This document shows, in pieces, positions 18,208 through 28,778 of a stretch of 56,000 nt of DNA. A program made the position numbers and the translations under genes. Under the pieces are notes generated by a model, which ran no database searches, was not told where the DNA came from, and worked only from the letters and a program-made list of their open reading frames with translations. Source of the stretch: an uncultured Pelagibacteraceae bacterium (GTDB lineage: Bacteria; Pseudomonadota; Alphaproteobacteria; Pelagibacterales; Pelagibacteraceae); contig CACIYJ010000003.1 in the NCBI GenBank assembly GCA_902590845.1, positions 1 to 56,000 on the forward strand, in the 5' to 3' direction. Each line of letters starts with the position of its first letter. The first letter of the stretch is position 1.

Positions 18208-18948
18208 TTAAATCCTTTTAATTCCAATTACTTTTAGATTTGCAGTTTTCTCAATTCTTTTAATTGTTTGATCTATTCCCATGATAACCGTTTTTTTCAT
18301 CGGACCGTAGGCATGAATTAATTTATTCTTCGATAAAGCAACAGCTACGTGACCTTTCCAAAAAATAATATCATTTTTTTTAATACTTTTTAATTTTATA
18401 TTCTTTTTAAAGTATTTGACTTGATCCTTTGCGTCTCTAGGACAATATTTATTATTAAAATTTAAAAAAACTTGAATTAAAGCAGAACAATCTATTCCTT
18501 TAAAGGATTTACCACCCCATTTATATTTTACATTTTTAAAGATTTTTGCATTGGAAAAAACGTTCTTATTTTTAAACTTCATAGGTTTTAAATTTTTGGC
18601 TTCAATCCAATTGTTTTGAAATTTAATAAATCTTGATTTTTTTTCTTCAAATTTAATTTTTGTTCCAAATGTAAGTTTTCCTGAAGGTTTCTTAAAATTT
18701 GGTTTTTTATAGATTTTTGCTGAGAGTTTTGAAACTTTATGAGTCGGCTTTACAGATTTAATGAAATTTTTCTTTTTTACAAAACCGATATAACCATCTT
18801 CTTTTATTTTGATTTTCCACCACTTATTACTTTTTTTTATCGCAGAAAAGTTATCTCCATAAATCATCTGAGTCATTACTTCAGATTTAGATGATTTCTT
18901 TCTATATAAATTAATATCTGAATAATTGTTTGTATAGAATTTGCTCAT
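18208..18948 (-). CDS. NlpC/P60 cysteine peptidase with SH3-like domains (YkfC-like)
   Basis: This 246-residue protein has two SH3b-like regions (about 1-65 and 70-122) followed by an NlpC/P60 domain. Catalytic features: YKWGG (142-146), Cys154 in GIDCSAL, His200 in GHVAVAL and a third polar residue around His212. Enzymes of this type cut gamma-D-Glu-diaminopimelate bonds in peptidoglycan peptides. No signal peptide is visible, which fits a cytoplasmic recycling enzyme like YkfC, especially beside an AmpG-like muropeptide permease 25 bp upstream. An endolysin-like role is the alternative. Confidence 0.88.
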   Translation of the reverse strand: MSKFYTNNYSDINLYRKKSSKSEVMTQMIYGDNFSAIKKSNKWWKIKIKEDGYIGFVKKKNFIKSVKPTHKVSKLSAKIYKKPNFKKPSGKLTFGTKIKFEEKKSRFIKFQNNWIEAKNLKPMKFKNKNVFSNAKIFKNVKYKWGGKSFKGIDCSALIQVFLNFNNKYCPRDAKDQVKYFKKNIKLKSIKKNDIIFWKGHVAVALSKNKLIHAYGPMKKTVIMGIDQTIKRIEKTANLKVIGIKRI

Positions 18949-18973
18949 TCAAACAGGTAAATTGTTTCAAAAA

Positions 18974-20386
18974 CTATATACTTTTTCCAGCCACTCTTTT
19001 AATTTTTTCCTTTATATTATCTTTAATCATATAAAGAATAATCAATGAAGGTATTACCATAATAGCAGTCATTATAAAAAATATGCCCCAATCACCGTTC
19101 AGCCAATCAACTAATGCTCCAGAAGATGCTGCAAGAGTAGTTCTACCTGCTGTCCCAATTGATGCAAGTAAAGCATACTGTGTTGCTGTATAAGTTCTAT
19201 CAACTAACATTGAAATAAATGCTACAAAAGCAACAGTTGCAAATGCAGCAGCCATATCATCAAAAATTACAGCAATTGCAAAAAGTAATTCAGATTTTCC
19301 ATACCAAGCCAGTAAAGAAAATAATAAGTTAGTAGATGCCATCAATATACCAGAAACAAACATTGCTTTAATTACCCCAGAACGAATTGCAAACAATCCA
19401 CCCAATAGCGTGAACACTACAGTAGTAATCCAACCCAAGCCTTTAGAGTAAAGAGCAATATCTGATTTTGAGAAACCTATTTCTTTATAAAATATAATAG
19501 ACATTCTTCCTAGAAATGCTTCTCCAATCTTAAAAAGAAATACAAAACCCAAAATACCTATAGCAATTTTAAATCCATTTTTTTTAAAAAAACTTATTAC
19601 AGGTCCAGCAATTGTACCTGCAATCCACGCAAAATATTTAGAAAATAAATTAGCAACTTTGTTAGTAGAAGAACTTAATTTATTTTCAATCATTTTATCA
19701 AATTTTGACTGAGATTCTTTTCTATCGGTTGGCTGAGGTTCGTGCACAAATAATAAACCAATATTACAAGCAATTATAACTATACCAAGAACTAGAAAAG
19801 TAATTTGCCAATAATTTTCAAATCCTGCTAACTCAAAAAACTCAGCAACCTTTAATGCTATAACTCCACCCAATTTATAGCCAGTCCACCATCCAACAAC
19901 AGCCATAGCTGCACCAGCTTGCATCGACTTTCCTTCATGCTCTCCGATTTGTTCAATTCTAAGAGCATCAACAGTTATGTCTTGTGTGGCTGAAGCAATT
20001 GCAATTATCAAGCCAACACTTATTACCAAGGCTAAATTTGTTGTAGGATTTATTAAGCTCCAACAAACTAGACTTAATAAAATTATAGTTTGCATTGTAA
20101 CAATCCATCCACGTCTGTGACCAATTTTATTAGTTAACCAAGGAATTCTAATTCTATCGATTATTGGTGCCCACAAGTAATTGAAGGCATAAACTGCGAA
20201 TATTAATCCTGCCCAACCAATTGTGCTACGACTTAAACCATCTTCTTTAAGCCAAAGACTTAAACTACTACCTATTAATACCCATGGGAATCCACTTATA
20301 GCTCCAAGCAATAAAATTCTAATCATTCGTTTATCAAAATAAACAGAGAAAGTTTCAGACAATGTTTGTTTTTTATATATTTCCAT
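18974..20386 (-). CDS. ampG: AmpG-like MFS permease (muropeptide transporter family)
   Basis: This 470-residue polytopic membrane protein has about 12 hydrophobic segments of the major facilitator superfamily. The N-terminal segment GAISGFPWVLIGSSLSLWLKEDG and YLWAPIIDRI match the AmpG signature; IASATQDITVDALRIEQ is also typical. AmpG imports anhydro-muropeptides from the periplasm for cell-wall recycling. A long internal cytoplasmic loop separates the two six-helix halves. It is co-directional with the NlpC/P60 gene (25 bp) and trkH (11 bp). Family placement is good; substrate is inferred. Confidence 0.85.
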   Translation of the reverse strand: MEIYKKQTLSETFSVYFDKRMIRILLLGAISGFPWVLIGSSLSLWLKEDGLSRSTIGWAGLIFAVYAFNYLWAPIIDRIRIPWLTNKIGHRRGWIVTMQTIILLSLVCWSLINPTTNLALVISVGLIIAIASATQDITVDALRIEQIGEHEGKSMQAGAAMAVVGWWTGYKLGGVIALKVAEFFELAGFENYWQITFLVLGIVIIACNIGLLFVHEPQPTDRKESQSKFDKMIENKLSSSTNKVANLFSKYFAWIAGTIAGPVISFFKKNGFKIAIGILGFVFLFKIGEAFLGRMSIIFYKEIGFSKSDIALYSKGLGWITTVVFTLLGGLFAIRSGVIKAMFVSGILMASTNLLFSLLAWYGKSELLFAIAVIFDDMAAAFATVAFVAFISMLVDRTYTATQYALLASIGTAGRTTLAASSGALVDWLNGDWGIFFIMTAIMVIPSLIILYMIKDNIKEKIKRVAGKSI

Positions 20387-20397
20387 AATTTATTTTT

Positions 20398-21846
20398 TTA
20401 ATTTCTCCAAAAAGAAGGAAAAAATAATACTAAAACTGCAAATAACTCCAATCTTCCAAGCAACATTCCTATTGATAATACCCATTTTGATAGATCAGGT
20501 ATAGCCTTATAATTTCCGTCTGGCCCAATTATACCTCCCAATCCAGGTCCTACATTTGATATTGCGCTAGCCGCACCAGAAATAGCTGTTAAAAAATCTA
20601 ACCCAGAGATAGATAGTAGCATAGCAATAATAAAAAAAATAAACAAGAAAGAAAAAATGAAAACTATAACTGAGTTAATAAATTCATCTGATATTTTTTG
20701 ATTGTTATATTTATTTATTATTATGCTATTTGGATAAAATAATTTTTTAATTTGATTCTTTAAGAAAATAACAAGCATTTGTAGTCTAAAAATTTTAATA
20801 CCACATGCTGTGGATCCGGCACATCCACCAACAAACATTAAGAATAAGAAAAAGATAAGAGAAAAATTTCCCCACAATCCAAAATCATCTGTAACATACC
20901 CTGTTCCTGACAAAATAGAGATAACATTAAAAGATGATATTCTAATTTTATCTAAGATATTGCCTTCATAATTAATAAACAATAAATATAGAAACATAAT
21001 TAATATTGAGATGAGAAGCAGATAAATAAGACCTTTAATTTGGACATCTTGAAAAAAAATTTTTTTGTTACCTTTAACAAATTTTAAATATGAGATGAAA
21101 GGTATGCTTCCTAAGACTATAAAAATACTTGCTATAATTTCAATATTTGGATTTTCAAAAAAACCTATAGAATCGTTATGAGTTGAAAATCCTCCAGTAG
21201 CAATAGTTGTCATAGCATGAGAAATACTGTCAAATATTGACATTCCAAATAGCCAGTAAAAAAATATACACAATAAAGTCAAAAACAAATATGTTGAGAC
21301 AATAATAGTTGCAACTTCAACTGTTCTAGGTAAAATTTTTTCGGTTGTATCTGGCCCTTCCATTTTAAATAATTGCATTCCTCCTACTTTTAATAATGGT
21401 AAAATTGTAATTGCCATAACAACTATTCCAATCCCGCCAAGCCATTGCATTATTGCTCTCCATAATAAGATGCTTTTTGGGCTATTATCCAAATTTGTGA
21501 TTATTGTTGCCCCGGTAGTAGTGATGCCCGACATGCTTTCAAAAAAGGCCTCACTAAAAGTAAATTTTTCAGGAGACAAAAGGAAAGGCAAGCTTCCAAA
21601 AACTGCAACCATTAACCATGCTAGCGTTGAAAATAAAAAGGTTTGCCGTAAGTTAAGTCTAAATTCTTTTTCTAAGTTAGCTAGAATGAATAATATTCCA
21701 ATAAAAATTGTGACAAATGCTGATGAAATAAAGCTGTGACTGTTTTCATTGTATATTAACTGTATAACATAGGGAGCTACCATAAAAATCCCAAGAACAA
21801 CAAGCAGTACTCCAATCATGAAAAAAACAGTTTTGTTTGCAACCAT
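20398..21846 (-). CDS. trkH: Trk/Ktr-type potassium uptake protein TrkH
   Basis: This 482-residue integral membrane protein has four imperfect pore repeats, each with a selectivity-filter glycine: SGITTTGAT, TIATGGFS, SGTGYVTD and SNVGPGLG. This is the K+ channel-like subunit that normally works with cytoplasmic TrkA (not in this window). Length matches TrkH/TrkG. It is the first gene of the minus-strand trkH-ampG-nlpC run and is divergent from the lysyl-tRNA synthetase gene. Confidence 0.95.
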   Translation of the reverse strand: MVANKTVFFMIGVLLVVLGIFMVAPYVIQLIYNENSHSFISSAFVTIFIGILFILANLEKEFRLNLRQTFLFSTLAWLMVAVFGSLPFLLSPEKFTFSEAFFESMSGITTTGATIITNLDNSPKSILLWRAIMQWLGGIGIVVMAITILPLLKVGGMQLFKMEGPDTTEKILPRTVEVATIIVSTYLFLTLLCIFFYWLFGMSIFDSISHAMTTIATGGFSTHNDSIGFFENPNIEIIASIFIVLGSIPFISYLKFVKGNKKIFFQDVQIKGLIYLLLISILIMFLYLLFINYEGNILDKIRISSFNVISILSGTGYVTDDFGLWGNFSLIFFLFLMFVGGCAGSTACGIKIFRLQMLVIFLKNQIKKLFYPNSIIINKYNNQKISDEFINSVIVFIFSFLFIFFIIAMLLSISGLDFLTAISGAASAISNVGPGLGGIIGPDGNYKAIPDLSKWVLSIGMLLGRLELFAVLVLFFPSFWRN

Positions 21847-21867
21847 AGTGTTTGAGATTATTTAAAT

Positions 21868-21905
21868 AGATATAAAATTCAACTTAATATCGTGTAATTA
21901 TATCT
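21868..21905. promoter_or_regulatory. Inverted repeat in the trkH/lysK divergent promoter region
   Basis: AGATATAA (21868-21875) and TTATATCT (21898-21905) are perfect inverted 8-mers separated by 22 bp in the 93-bp divergent gap. They may be the two -10 elements of opposed promoters or an operator. Evidence is positional only. Confidence 0.3.
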
Positions 21906-21939
21906 GTATTTTATACATAAAATTTAATAAACCATAGTT

Positions 21940-23502
21940 ATGCTTGATAATAACTTAATTCAATCAACTTCTTCTTGGCCTTTTGTAGAAATTAGAAAAC
22001 TTCTGAAAGATAGAAAAGATATAATTAAGGCTAAAAATAAAATTACTTTTCAAACAGGTTACGGTCCTAGCGGCTTACCTCATATTGGAACCTTCGGAGA
22101 GGTTGCAAGAACAAGCATGATGATTAATGCATTAAAACACATCCAAAAGATTGATTATGAATTAATCACATTTTCTGACGATATGGACGGACTTAGAAAA
22201 GTTCCAGAAAATATATCTAACGATAAGGTTTTAAAAGAAAATTTAGGAAAACCTTTAACAAATATACCAGATCCTTTTGGAAAGTATAAAAGTTTCGGTG
22301 AACATAATAATGAAATGTTAAAAGAATTTTTAAAAAAATTTAATTTCAATTTTACTTTTAAAAGCTCAACTGAAAACTATAAAAAAGGCGTCTTTAATAA
22401 TTCTTTGATTAGAGTTTTAGAAAAATACGAAGAAATAATGAATATTATTTTACCCACTCTTCGAGATGAAAGAAAAAAAACTTATTGTCCTTTTTTACCA
22501 ATTTGTCCAGATACGGGCAAAGTTTTACAGATTCCTTTAATAAGCATGGATGCAAAAAAAGGAACAATTGTTTTTAAAAATAACGATAAAAACCTTGAAA
22601 CCAATATTTTAGATGGAAATTGCAAGTTACAATGGAAAGTTGATTGGGCAATGAGATGGTTTACATTTGATGTTGATTTTGAAATGTACGGTAAAGATTT
22701 AACCGAAAGCGCAATTCTTTCTAATAAAATTTGTAGAGCTCTGGGAAAAATTCCACCAAATGGATTTGCTTACGAATTATTTTTAGACGAAAAAGGTGAA
22801 AAAATATCTAAATCTAAAGGAAACGGCATATCAATTGAACAATGGCTTAGATATGCATCACCAGAAAGCTTGTCTTTATATATGTATCCCAATCCTAAAA
22901 GAGCTAAAAAGCTTTACTCTGAAGTAGTACCCAAAACAGTTGATGAATATTTGTCCTTAATTGAAAAATATCCAAACCAGAAAGAAAAAGACCAAATAGT
23001 TAATCCAGTGTGGCATGTTCATAATGGAAATCCACCAAAAGAAAAAATAGTTATGCCTTTTTCTATGCTTTTAAATTTAGTTGGATCCAGCAATGCAGAC
23101 AATAAAGAAATATTATGGAAGTTTATTAATAAATTTCATAAAGAAATAAAACCTAAAGATTATCCAATTTTAGATGGGCTTACTGAATACGCAATTAATT
23201 ATTTCAAAGATAAAGTAGAACCAAATAAAAAATTTAAAACTCCAAATGATAAAGAAAAAGAAGCTTTAAAAAATTTGGTTTTAAAATTAGAAAAAGTTGA
23301 TCAAAAGTCAAATCCAGAAGATATACAAACCATTGTATATTCTGTGGGAAAAGAAAATGGTTACGAAAAAAACCTTAGAGATTGGTTTAAATTAATCTAC
23401 CAAGTATTATTTGGTGAAGAAGATGGTCCGAGAATGGGTTTTTTTGTAAGTTTTTTTGGTCTGAAAGAAACAATTGGTCTAATTAATGATAAAATAAAGT
23501 AA
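21940..23502 (+). CDS. lysK: Lysyl-tRNA synthetase, class I
   Basis: This 520-residue protein charges tRNA-Lys using the class I Rossmann fold found in archaea, Alphaproteobacteria and some other bacteria, rather than the class II enzyme of most bacteria. HIGH-type motif: GPSGLPHIGTFGE near residue 50; KMSKS-type motif: KISKSKGN near residue 290. WPFVE at the N-terminus is also characteristic. The C-terminal helical domain binds the anticodon. It is followed 2 nt later by pyrD. Confidence 0.97.
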   Translation: MLDNNLIQSTSSWPFVEIRKLLKDRKDIIKAKNKITFQTGYGPSGLPHIGTFGEVARTSMMINALKHIQKIDYELITFSDDMDGLRKVPENISNDKVLKENLGKPLTNIPDPFGKYKSFGEHNNEMLKEFLKKFNFNFTFKSSTENYKKGVFNNSLIRVLEKYEEIMNIILPTLRDERKKTYCPFLPICPDTGKVLQIPLISMDAKKGTIVFKNNDKNLETNILDGNCKLQWKVDWAMRWFTFDVDFEMYGKDLTESAILSNKICRALGKIPPNGFAYELFLDEKGEKISKSKGNGISIEQWLRYASPESLSLYMYPNPKRAKKLYSEVVPKTVDEYLSLIEKYPNQKEKDQIVNPVWHVHNGNPPKEKIVMPFSMLLNLVGSSNADNKEILWKFINKFHKEIKPKDYPILDGLTEYAINYFKDKVEPNKKFKTPNDKEKEALKNLVLKLEKVDQKSNPEDIQTIVYSVGKENGYEKNLRDWFKLIYQVLFGEEDGPRMGFFVSFFGLKETIGLINDKIK

Positions 23503-23504
23503 TT

Positions 23505-24551
23505 ATGTTTTCAATTTTAAAACCTTATATTTTTTCATTAGATCCAGAGACAGCTCATGATTTAGCAATCAAATCATTAAAAGCAAATTTTTTACCTGAA
23601 AGTTTTTTTAGCGTTAAAGAAGAAGAATTATTAGAAACAAATTTATTTAAAAAAAAAATTAAAAATCCAATAGGTCTAGCCGCTGGATTTGACAAGAGTG
23701 CTGAAGTTTATAATTCACTTTTTAAACTAGGTTTTGGTTTTGTAGAAGTTGGAACAATTACACCTAAAAGACAATTAGGCAACCCTAAACCAAGAATTTT
23801 CAGATTAGAAAAAGATGAAGCCTTAATTAATAGACTGGGATTCAACAATCATGGTTCAGAAATAGTTGCTCAAAGAATTTCTGAAAATAAACCCAAGGGA
23901 ATTTTAGGAATAAATATTGGACCAAATCAAGAAACTAAAGATAAATCAGAAGATTTCTACATTTGTTTATCAAAACTTTATTCTTATGCAGGCTATATAA
24001 CAATTAATATATCATCACCGAACACAGAGGGTTTACGAGATTTTCATGAAGAAAATTCGATGATAAGATTATTAGAAGGTTTGAATAAATTAAAAAAAAA
24101 TAAAAATATTGACAAGCCTCTGGCAATCAAGCTTTCACCGGATATTGATGAAAAAGAAATAATTAATATTGTAGAGATTATAAATAAATATAAGATTGAT
24201 GGAATTATTATTTCAAACACCACAAATCAGAATAGAGAAAAATTATTAGATAGTAAGAAAAATGAAATAGGCGGTTTGTCTGGGCAGCCTATAAAAAATA
24301 TTTCTACAAATTTAATTAAAAAATTTTATAAAGAATTGAATAGAAAAATTACGATTATTGGTGTCGGAGGTATAGATTCTGGAAAAAGTGCATTTGAAAA
24401 AATAGCCGCAGGAGCAGATGTCATTCAATTATATACAGGTATGGTTTATAGAGGCCCAGGGGTAGTAAAAGCAATTAAGAAGGAATTAATTTCAATTTTA
24501 AAGAACAATAAAATCAAAAATATAAACGATGCTATTGGAATTAACGCTTGA
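23505..24551 (+). CDS. pyrD: Dihydroorotate dehydrogenase (quinone), class 2
   Basis: This 348-residue FMN enzyme oxidises dihydroorotate to orotate in pyrimidine synthesis, passing electrons to the membrane quinone pool. Class 2 features: an N-terminal amphipathic extension (about 1-40), AAGFDKSAE, the catalytic serine in NISSPNTEGLR, and the FMN phosphate site GVGGIDSG...GADVIQLYTG. It lies in tandem with lysK. Confidence 0.97.
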   Translation: MFSILKPYIFSLDPETAHDLAIKSLKANFLPESFFSVKEEELLETNLFKKKIKNPIGLAAGFDKSAEVYNSLFKLGFGFVEVGTITPKRQLGNPKPRIFRLEKDEALINRLGFNNHGSEIVAQRISENKPKGILGINIGPNQETKDKSEDFYICLSKLYSYAGYITINISSPNTEGLRDFHEENSMIRLLEGLNKLKKNKNIDKPLAIKLSPDIDEKEIINIVEIINKYKIDGIIISNTTNQNREKLLDSKKNEIGGLSGQPIKNISTNLIKKFYKELNRKITIIGVGGIDSGKSAFEKIAAGADVIQLYTGMVYRGPGVVKAIKKELISILKNNKIKNINDAIGINA

Positions 24552-24592
24552 CCACTGATCTTGCAGGAATTATATAGCTTTAGGAAAATACT

Positions 24593-24871
24593 ATGACTAA
24601 AAAATGCGAACTAACAGGAATTTTACCTTTAAAAGGTCACAACGTAAGTCATGCTAAAAACAAGACTAAGCGAAGATTCTTGCCTAATTTAAAAAAAGTG
24701 ATTTTTAAAAGCGATATTCTTAAAAAGAATATTAAATTAAATGTAACTAATGCTGCTTTAAGAACTGTAGATTTTAAAGGTGGGTTAGATAAGTATCTTT
24801 TGTCAGCTAAGAACGCAAAACTATCAAAAAAAGTTAAAAAACTAAAATCTTCTATTTATTCAAAAGCTTAG
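24593..24871 (+). CDS. rpmB: 50S ribosomal protein L28
   Basis: This 92-residue protein matches L28 (CELTG near the N-terminus, NVSHAKNKTKRRFLPNL, ALRTVDFKGGLD). It is a structural large-subunit protein. It is followed after 11 nt by a membrane transporter gene. The 41-bp gap from pyrD could hold its own promoter, but none stands out. Confidence 0.97.
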   Translation: MTKKCELTGILPLKGHNVSHAKNKTKRRFLPNLKKVIFKSDILKKNIKLNVTNAALRTVDFKGGLDKYLLSAKNAKLSKKVKKLKSSIYSKA

Positions 24872-24882
24872 TTATTTAAGCA

Positions 24883-25455
24883 ATGAGTCTTTTTTATAAA
24901 CTATCAATTTTAATGGGCTTGATAGTAGTTGTTTCAAATTATTTAGTTCAATTTCCTATTCAATATTTTGGCTTAAGTGAAATTTTAACTTATGCAGCTT
25001 TTAGTTATCCAATTACATTTTTAATTACAGACTTAGCCAATCGAGCATATGGTAAGATTGTAGCAAGGAAAATTGTATATGTAGGATTTTTTATTGGCGT
25101 TCTTTTAACTTTACTTATTTCCACTAATTTTTCAGATATAATTTCTATCCGAATAGCCATTGGGTCTGGGGTTGCATTTTTTATTTCACAAAATCTAGGT
25201 GTAAAAATTTTTGATATATTAAGAAAGAAGTCTTGGTACATTGCTCCACTTACCTCATCAGTTTTTGGCTCAATAGTTGATACTTTTTTATTCTTTTCAA
25301 TTGCTTTTTATGCAACCGGCATTCCTTGGATTTCTTTAGTTTTTGGAGATTTAGCTGTTAAGTTGTTTATGGCTTTATCAATGTTAATACCTTTTAGACT
25401 TTTATTATCAAGTATTAGGGATATTTCAGAAAAGGAGATTTCCCAGTCAAAATAA
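24883..25455 (+). CDS. Queuosine precursor transporter (YhhQ/VUT family)
   Basis: This 190-residue membrane protein has about six hydrophobic segments. The segment SYPITFLITDLANRAYG is diagnostic of the YhhQ (vitamin uptake transporter) family, whose characterised members import queuine precursors such as preQ0/preQ1 for tRNA modification. The C-terminal half (SVFGSIVDTFLFFSIAFYA) also fits. It converges on cobT with 2 bp between the stop codons. Confidence 0.88.
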   Translation: MSLFYKLSILMGLIVVVSNYLVQFPIQYFGLSEILTYAAFSYPITFLITDLANRAYGKIVARKIVYVGFFIGVLLTLLISTNFSDIISIRIAIGSGVAFFISQNLGVKIFDILRKKSWYIAPLTSSVFGSIVDTFLFFSIAFYATGIPWISLVFGDLAVKLFMALSMLIPFRLLLSSIRDISEKEISQSK

Positions 25456-25457
25456 AC

Positions 25458-27251
25458 TTAGTGCAGAGTTTTTTTATTCTTCTTAACGAAAAGATCAGTT
25501 AGTTGATTGATCATTACGTCACCTAAATCTTGTACATCTGTAATTTTAATAGCTTGGTTATAATATCGAGTTACATCATGACCAATACCAATAGCCAATA
25601 GTTCGATATCAGTTTTGCTTTCAATCCACTTGACAATATTTTTTAGATTAGTTTCTAAATAATCGCTTGAATTAGTTGATAATGTTGAGTCATCAACTGG
25701 CGCTCCATCTGAAATTATCATCAAAATTTTTCTTTCCTCTTTTCTTCTAGACATTTTATTATAAGCCCATTTTAAGGCCTCACCATCAATGTTTTCTTTT
25801 AACAAGCCTTCTTTTAACATTAAGCCCATATTATTTTTTCCTTGTCTCCACGGCATATCAGCTGATTTATAAATTATATGCCTTAGATCATTTAATCTTC
25901 CAGGTAAATTTGGTTTATCATTTTTCATCCATTTTTCTCTAGAAAAGCCACCTTTCCAATGTTTAGTAGTAAAACCTAAAATCTCTACTTTGACAGAACA
26001 ACGCTCTAATGTTCTTGCAAGTATGTCTGCACAAATAGCAGCTACAGAAATTGGCTTGCCTCTCATAGAGCCTGAGTTATCAATTAAAATTGTAACTAAA
26101 GTATCTTTAAATTCGATATCTTTTTCTTTTTTAAATGATAGTGAATTAAAAGGATCCATTATTATTCTTGGTAATTTTGCAGTATCTAACAAACCTTCTT
26201 CTAAATCAAAATCCCAAGATCTATTTTGTTTTGCAAGAAGTTTTCTTTGAAGTTTATTTGCAAGTTTAGAAATAAAATTTTTAAGCTGTAATAACTGCTG
26301 GTCTAAATTTTTTCTTAATCTATTTAATTCTTCTTCGCTTTCCAAGTCTTCTGCCCTGATTATTTCATCAAATTCTTCTGTATAAGCTTTATACTTATGG
26401 TTTCCTAAATTATTTTTAATATTTTTTCTAAAATCTGATTTAGATTTATTTTCTATTTCAATTTCTTTCACATCTTGATCTGATTCACTTGCTTGCTTTT
26501 CTAGATCCGGAATACCAGAATCTATAGATATTTCTTGCTGTTCTTGCTTTTTTTCTTTTGCTTTTTGTTCGTGATTTTTTTTATTTTTTTGCTTTTCATC
26601 TTTATTTTCTTCATTTTTTACTTCTTCTTCCAGATTTTCATTTAGATCCATATTTGAAATTAGATCTGAAATAAGTGAGTTATATTGAGCTTGATTATGA
26701 GTTAAATCATTTAATTGTTTTATTTTTCCTTTGAATTTTTCATTTAAATCTTTTTTATATGATTTAAGTTTTTGTTCTAATTCTTTGCTATTTTTTGATT
26801 CAAGAAATTTAACTCTTAGATAATTTTCAAAAGATTCGATTATTTTATCTTCGCTGTTTTTAAGATTTAAAGAATTAATTCTTTCCTGATAATATTTTTC
26901 TATATTATCTTTTACTCCTTTAAACTGATCTGATCCTAGTTTTTCAAATCTAATTTTTTCAGCAATTTTGTATAATTTTTTTGAAATGTTTCCTTTGGGT
27001 TCATAGAATCTAAATGTTTTATTATTACTGAATCTTAATTTAAGAGATTCTGAGTCTGCTAATGCTCTAATTTGATTATAATTGATTTTGTTGTTTACTT
27101 GCTCAATCTCAGGCAATTTAATCGAAATGTTTTTTGATTGACAATCTTGATTACCGAATGAGACTTCTACATTCTCAGAATTTGACAAAGATTTTACCGT
27201 AGAACTAATAGCAGTTTTAAAATTTTCTAGTATTTCAGATTTCTTTTCCAC
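25458..27251 (-). CDS. cobT: CobT-like cobaltochelatase subunit (VWA protein)
   Basis: This 597-residue protein has an N-terminal helical domain, a highly charged Glu/Lys-rich linker (about 205-270) and a C-terminal von Willebrand A domain with a MIDAS motif DNSGS at 391-395. CobT pairs with CobS to form the chaperone-like complex that drives metal insertion by CobN in aerobic B12 synthesis. No cobN or other cob gene lies in the window, so this pair may serve another metal insertion or complex remodelling. Start is GTG at 27251, 3 nt after cobS. Start choice is supported by the conserved N-terminal helices. Confidence 0.92.
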   Translation of the reverse strand: MEKKSEILENFKTAISSTVKSLSNSENVEVSFGNQDCQSKNISIKLPEIEQVNNKINYNQIRALADSESLKLRFSNNKTFRFYEPKGNISKKLYKIAEKIRFEKLGSDQFKGVKDNIEKYYQERINSLNLKNSEDKIIESFENYLRVKFLESKNSKELEQKLKSYKKDLNEKFKGKIKQLNDLTHNQAQYNSLISDLISNMDLNENLEEEVKNEENKDEKQKNKKNHEQKAKEKKQEQQEISIDSGIPDLEKQASESDQDVKEIEIENKSKSDFRKNIKNNLGNHKYKAYTEEFDEIIRAEDLESEEELNRLRKNLDQQLLQLKNFISKLANKLQRKLLAKQNRSWDFDLEEGLLDTAKLPRIIMDPFNSLSFKKEKDIEFKDTLVTILIDNSGSMRGKPISVAAICADILARTLERCSVKVEILGFTTKHWKGGFSREKWMKNDKPNLPGRLNDLRHIIYKSADMPWRQGKNNMGLMLKEGLLKENIDGEALKWAYNKMSRRKEERKILMIISDGAPVDDSTLSTNSSDYLETNLKNIVKWIESKTDIELLAIGIGHDVTRYYNQAIKITDVQDLGDVMINQLTDLFVKKNKKTLH

Positions 27252-27254
27252 TTT

Positions 27255-28232
27255 TTACAACACAACATTTATAGAGGACTCTGGCAGATCTTCACCAAAA
27301 CATCTTTGGTAGTATTCAGATATGATTTTTTTTTCTAATTCATCGCATTTATTCAAGAAAGTAACTCTAAAAGCATAACCTTGGTCTTTAAAAATGGATA
27401 CGTTCTCTGCCCAATGCATTACAGTTCTTGGACTCATTACTGTTGAGATATCTCCATTTATAAAACCTTTTCTTGTGAGATCGGCAACTTTAATCATATT
27501 TGATAACGTTTCTTTGCCTTCCTTGTTATTAAATTTTTTATTTTTAGCTAAAATGATTTCCAATTCTTTTTCAAAAGGCAAATAATTGAGAGTAGAAACA
27601 ATATTCCATCTATCCATCTGACCTTGGTTTATTTGCTGTGTTCCATGGTACAACCCAGAAGTGTCTCCAAGCCCAACAGTATTTGTTGTTGCAAATATTC
27701 TAAAAAAATCATGTTGCTCTAAAATTTTATTTTTATCCAACAAGGTAAAATTTCCATTACTTTCCAAAACTCTTTGAATAACAAACATCACATCAGGTCT
27801 TCCTGCGTCGTACTCATCAAAAACTAGTGCTACAGGATTTTGAATTGACCAAGGTAAAATTCCTTCTTGAAATTCTGTTACTTGTTTATTGTCTTTTAAA
27901 ACAATTGCATCTTTTCCGATTAAATCTATTCTGCTTATGTGACTATCTAGATTTACTCTAACACATGGCCAGTTTAGTCTGGCTGCCACTTGCTCAATAT
28001 GAGTCGATTTACCAGTTCCATGATAACCTTGAATAAGAATTCTTTTGTTAAAAGCAAAGCCCGCGAGGATTGCGAGCGTAGTATCTTTATCAAATTTATA
28101 ATCTGAATCTATTTTAGGAACGTATTCATTTTTTTTTGAAAAAGCATCAATCTGCATTTCACTATCAAAACCAAAGGTTTGTTTTACAGAAATTTTCATA
28201 TCTGGTTTTGTAATAAATTGTTCAGTACTCAT
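27255..28232 (-). CDS. cobS: CobS-like cobaltochelatase AAA+ ATPase
   Basis: This 325-residue MoxR-type AAA+ ATPase has Walker A GYHGTGKS (69-76), Walker [11 protein letters not shown] and sensor-type ATTNTVG. It forms a ring with CobT. The ATG overlaps the DnaJ-domain gene stop by 4 nt and cobT follows after 3 nt, giving a tight dnaJ-like/cobS/cobT operon also known in other Alphaproteobacteria. The biological target is uncertain in an organism group generally reported to lack complete B12 synthesis. Confidence 0.93.
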   Translation of the reverse strand: MSTEQFITKPDMKISVKQTFGFDSEMQIDAFSKKNEYVPKIDSDYKFDKDTTLAILAGFAFNKRILIQGYHGTGKSTHIEQVAARLNWPCVRVNLDSHISRIDLIGKDAIVLKDNKQVTEFQEGILPWSIQNPVALVFDEYDAGRPDVMFVIQRVLESNGNFTLLDKNKILEQHDFFRIFATTNTVGLGDTSGLYHGTQQINQGQMDRWNIVSTLNYLPFEKELEIILAKNKKFNNKEGKETLSNMIKVADLTRKGFINGDISTVMSPRTVMHWAENVSIFKDQGYAFRVTFLNKCDELEKKIISEYYQRCFGEDLPESSINVVL

Positions 28233-28744
28233 TTTTTACCTAACGTTTTTTTTAATTGACTATAAGCTAATGTAATTTTTTTAAGCCTGTCTTCAAATTC
28301 TTTATTTCCTTGGTTTTTATCAGGATGATATTTTTTCACAAGTTTTTTAAATTTTTTATGTATTTCTTCCCATTTTACTTGGTCATTTAGCTCCATTAAC
28401 TCAAGAGCATCTCTGTCTGTTTGTGAAAGCTTTGTTTTTTTGAATTCTCTAAAATTTGAACTTTTAAAAATATTTAATTTATCATCTAAAGCATTGTTCC
28501 ATAAAATGTTAAAAAAATTATCTGAAGAACCAAAATGTTTTGTTGATTTATGCCATGTTAAATCTGATTTGATAAAAAATTCTATTTCTTGGTTATTCAT
28601 ATTTTCAAAATAATTCCAATTCTTATTGAATATTTTAATATGTTCCAGACATAATAATCTAAATTTTTTACTATTATCTCTCTCAATAGGAGCTCTATAT
28701 GAACCTATTTCTTTACAATTTTTCCAATCACAGATTATTTTCAT
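28229..28744 (-). CDS. DnaJ-domain protein upstream of cobS
   Basis: This 171-residue protein has a C-terminal J domain (about 110-171) with the HPD motif in [10 protein letters not shown], the site that stimulates Hsp70 ATPase. The N-terminal part begins with [11 protein letters not shown] and has several Cys/His residues (C4, C10, C33, H35) that could bind zinc. Similar proteins precede cobS in many Alphaproteobacteria. It probably recruits DnaK to the CobS/CobT machine or its client. It is divergent from bolA with 34 bp between starts. Confidence 0.88.
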   Translation of the reverse strand: MKIICDWKNCKEIGSYRAPIERDNSKKFRLLCLEHIKIFNKNWNYFENMNNQEIEFFIKSDLTWHKSTKHFGSSDNFFNILWNNALDDKLNIFKSSNFREFKKTKLSQTDRDALELMELNDQVKWEEIHKKFKKLVKKYHPDKNQGNKEFEDRLKKITLAYSQLKKTLGKK

Positions 28745-28778
28745 ATTAATTTTATTTTTATATAGTAAATTTATAATA

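Noticed and set aside
28626..28778. Longer version of the bolA reading frame extending into the DnaJ gene
   Set aside because: The extra 51 residues are antisense to the DnaJ-domain coding sequence and are unlike BolA N-termini; ATG 28779 fits the family.
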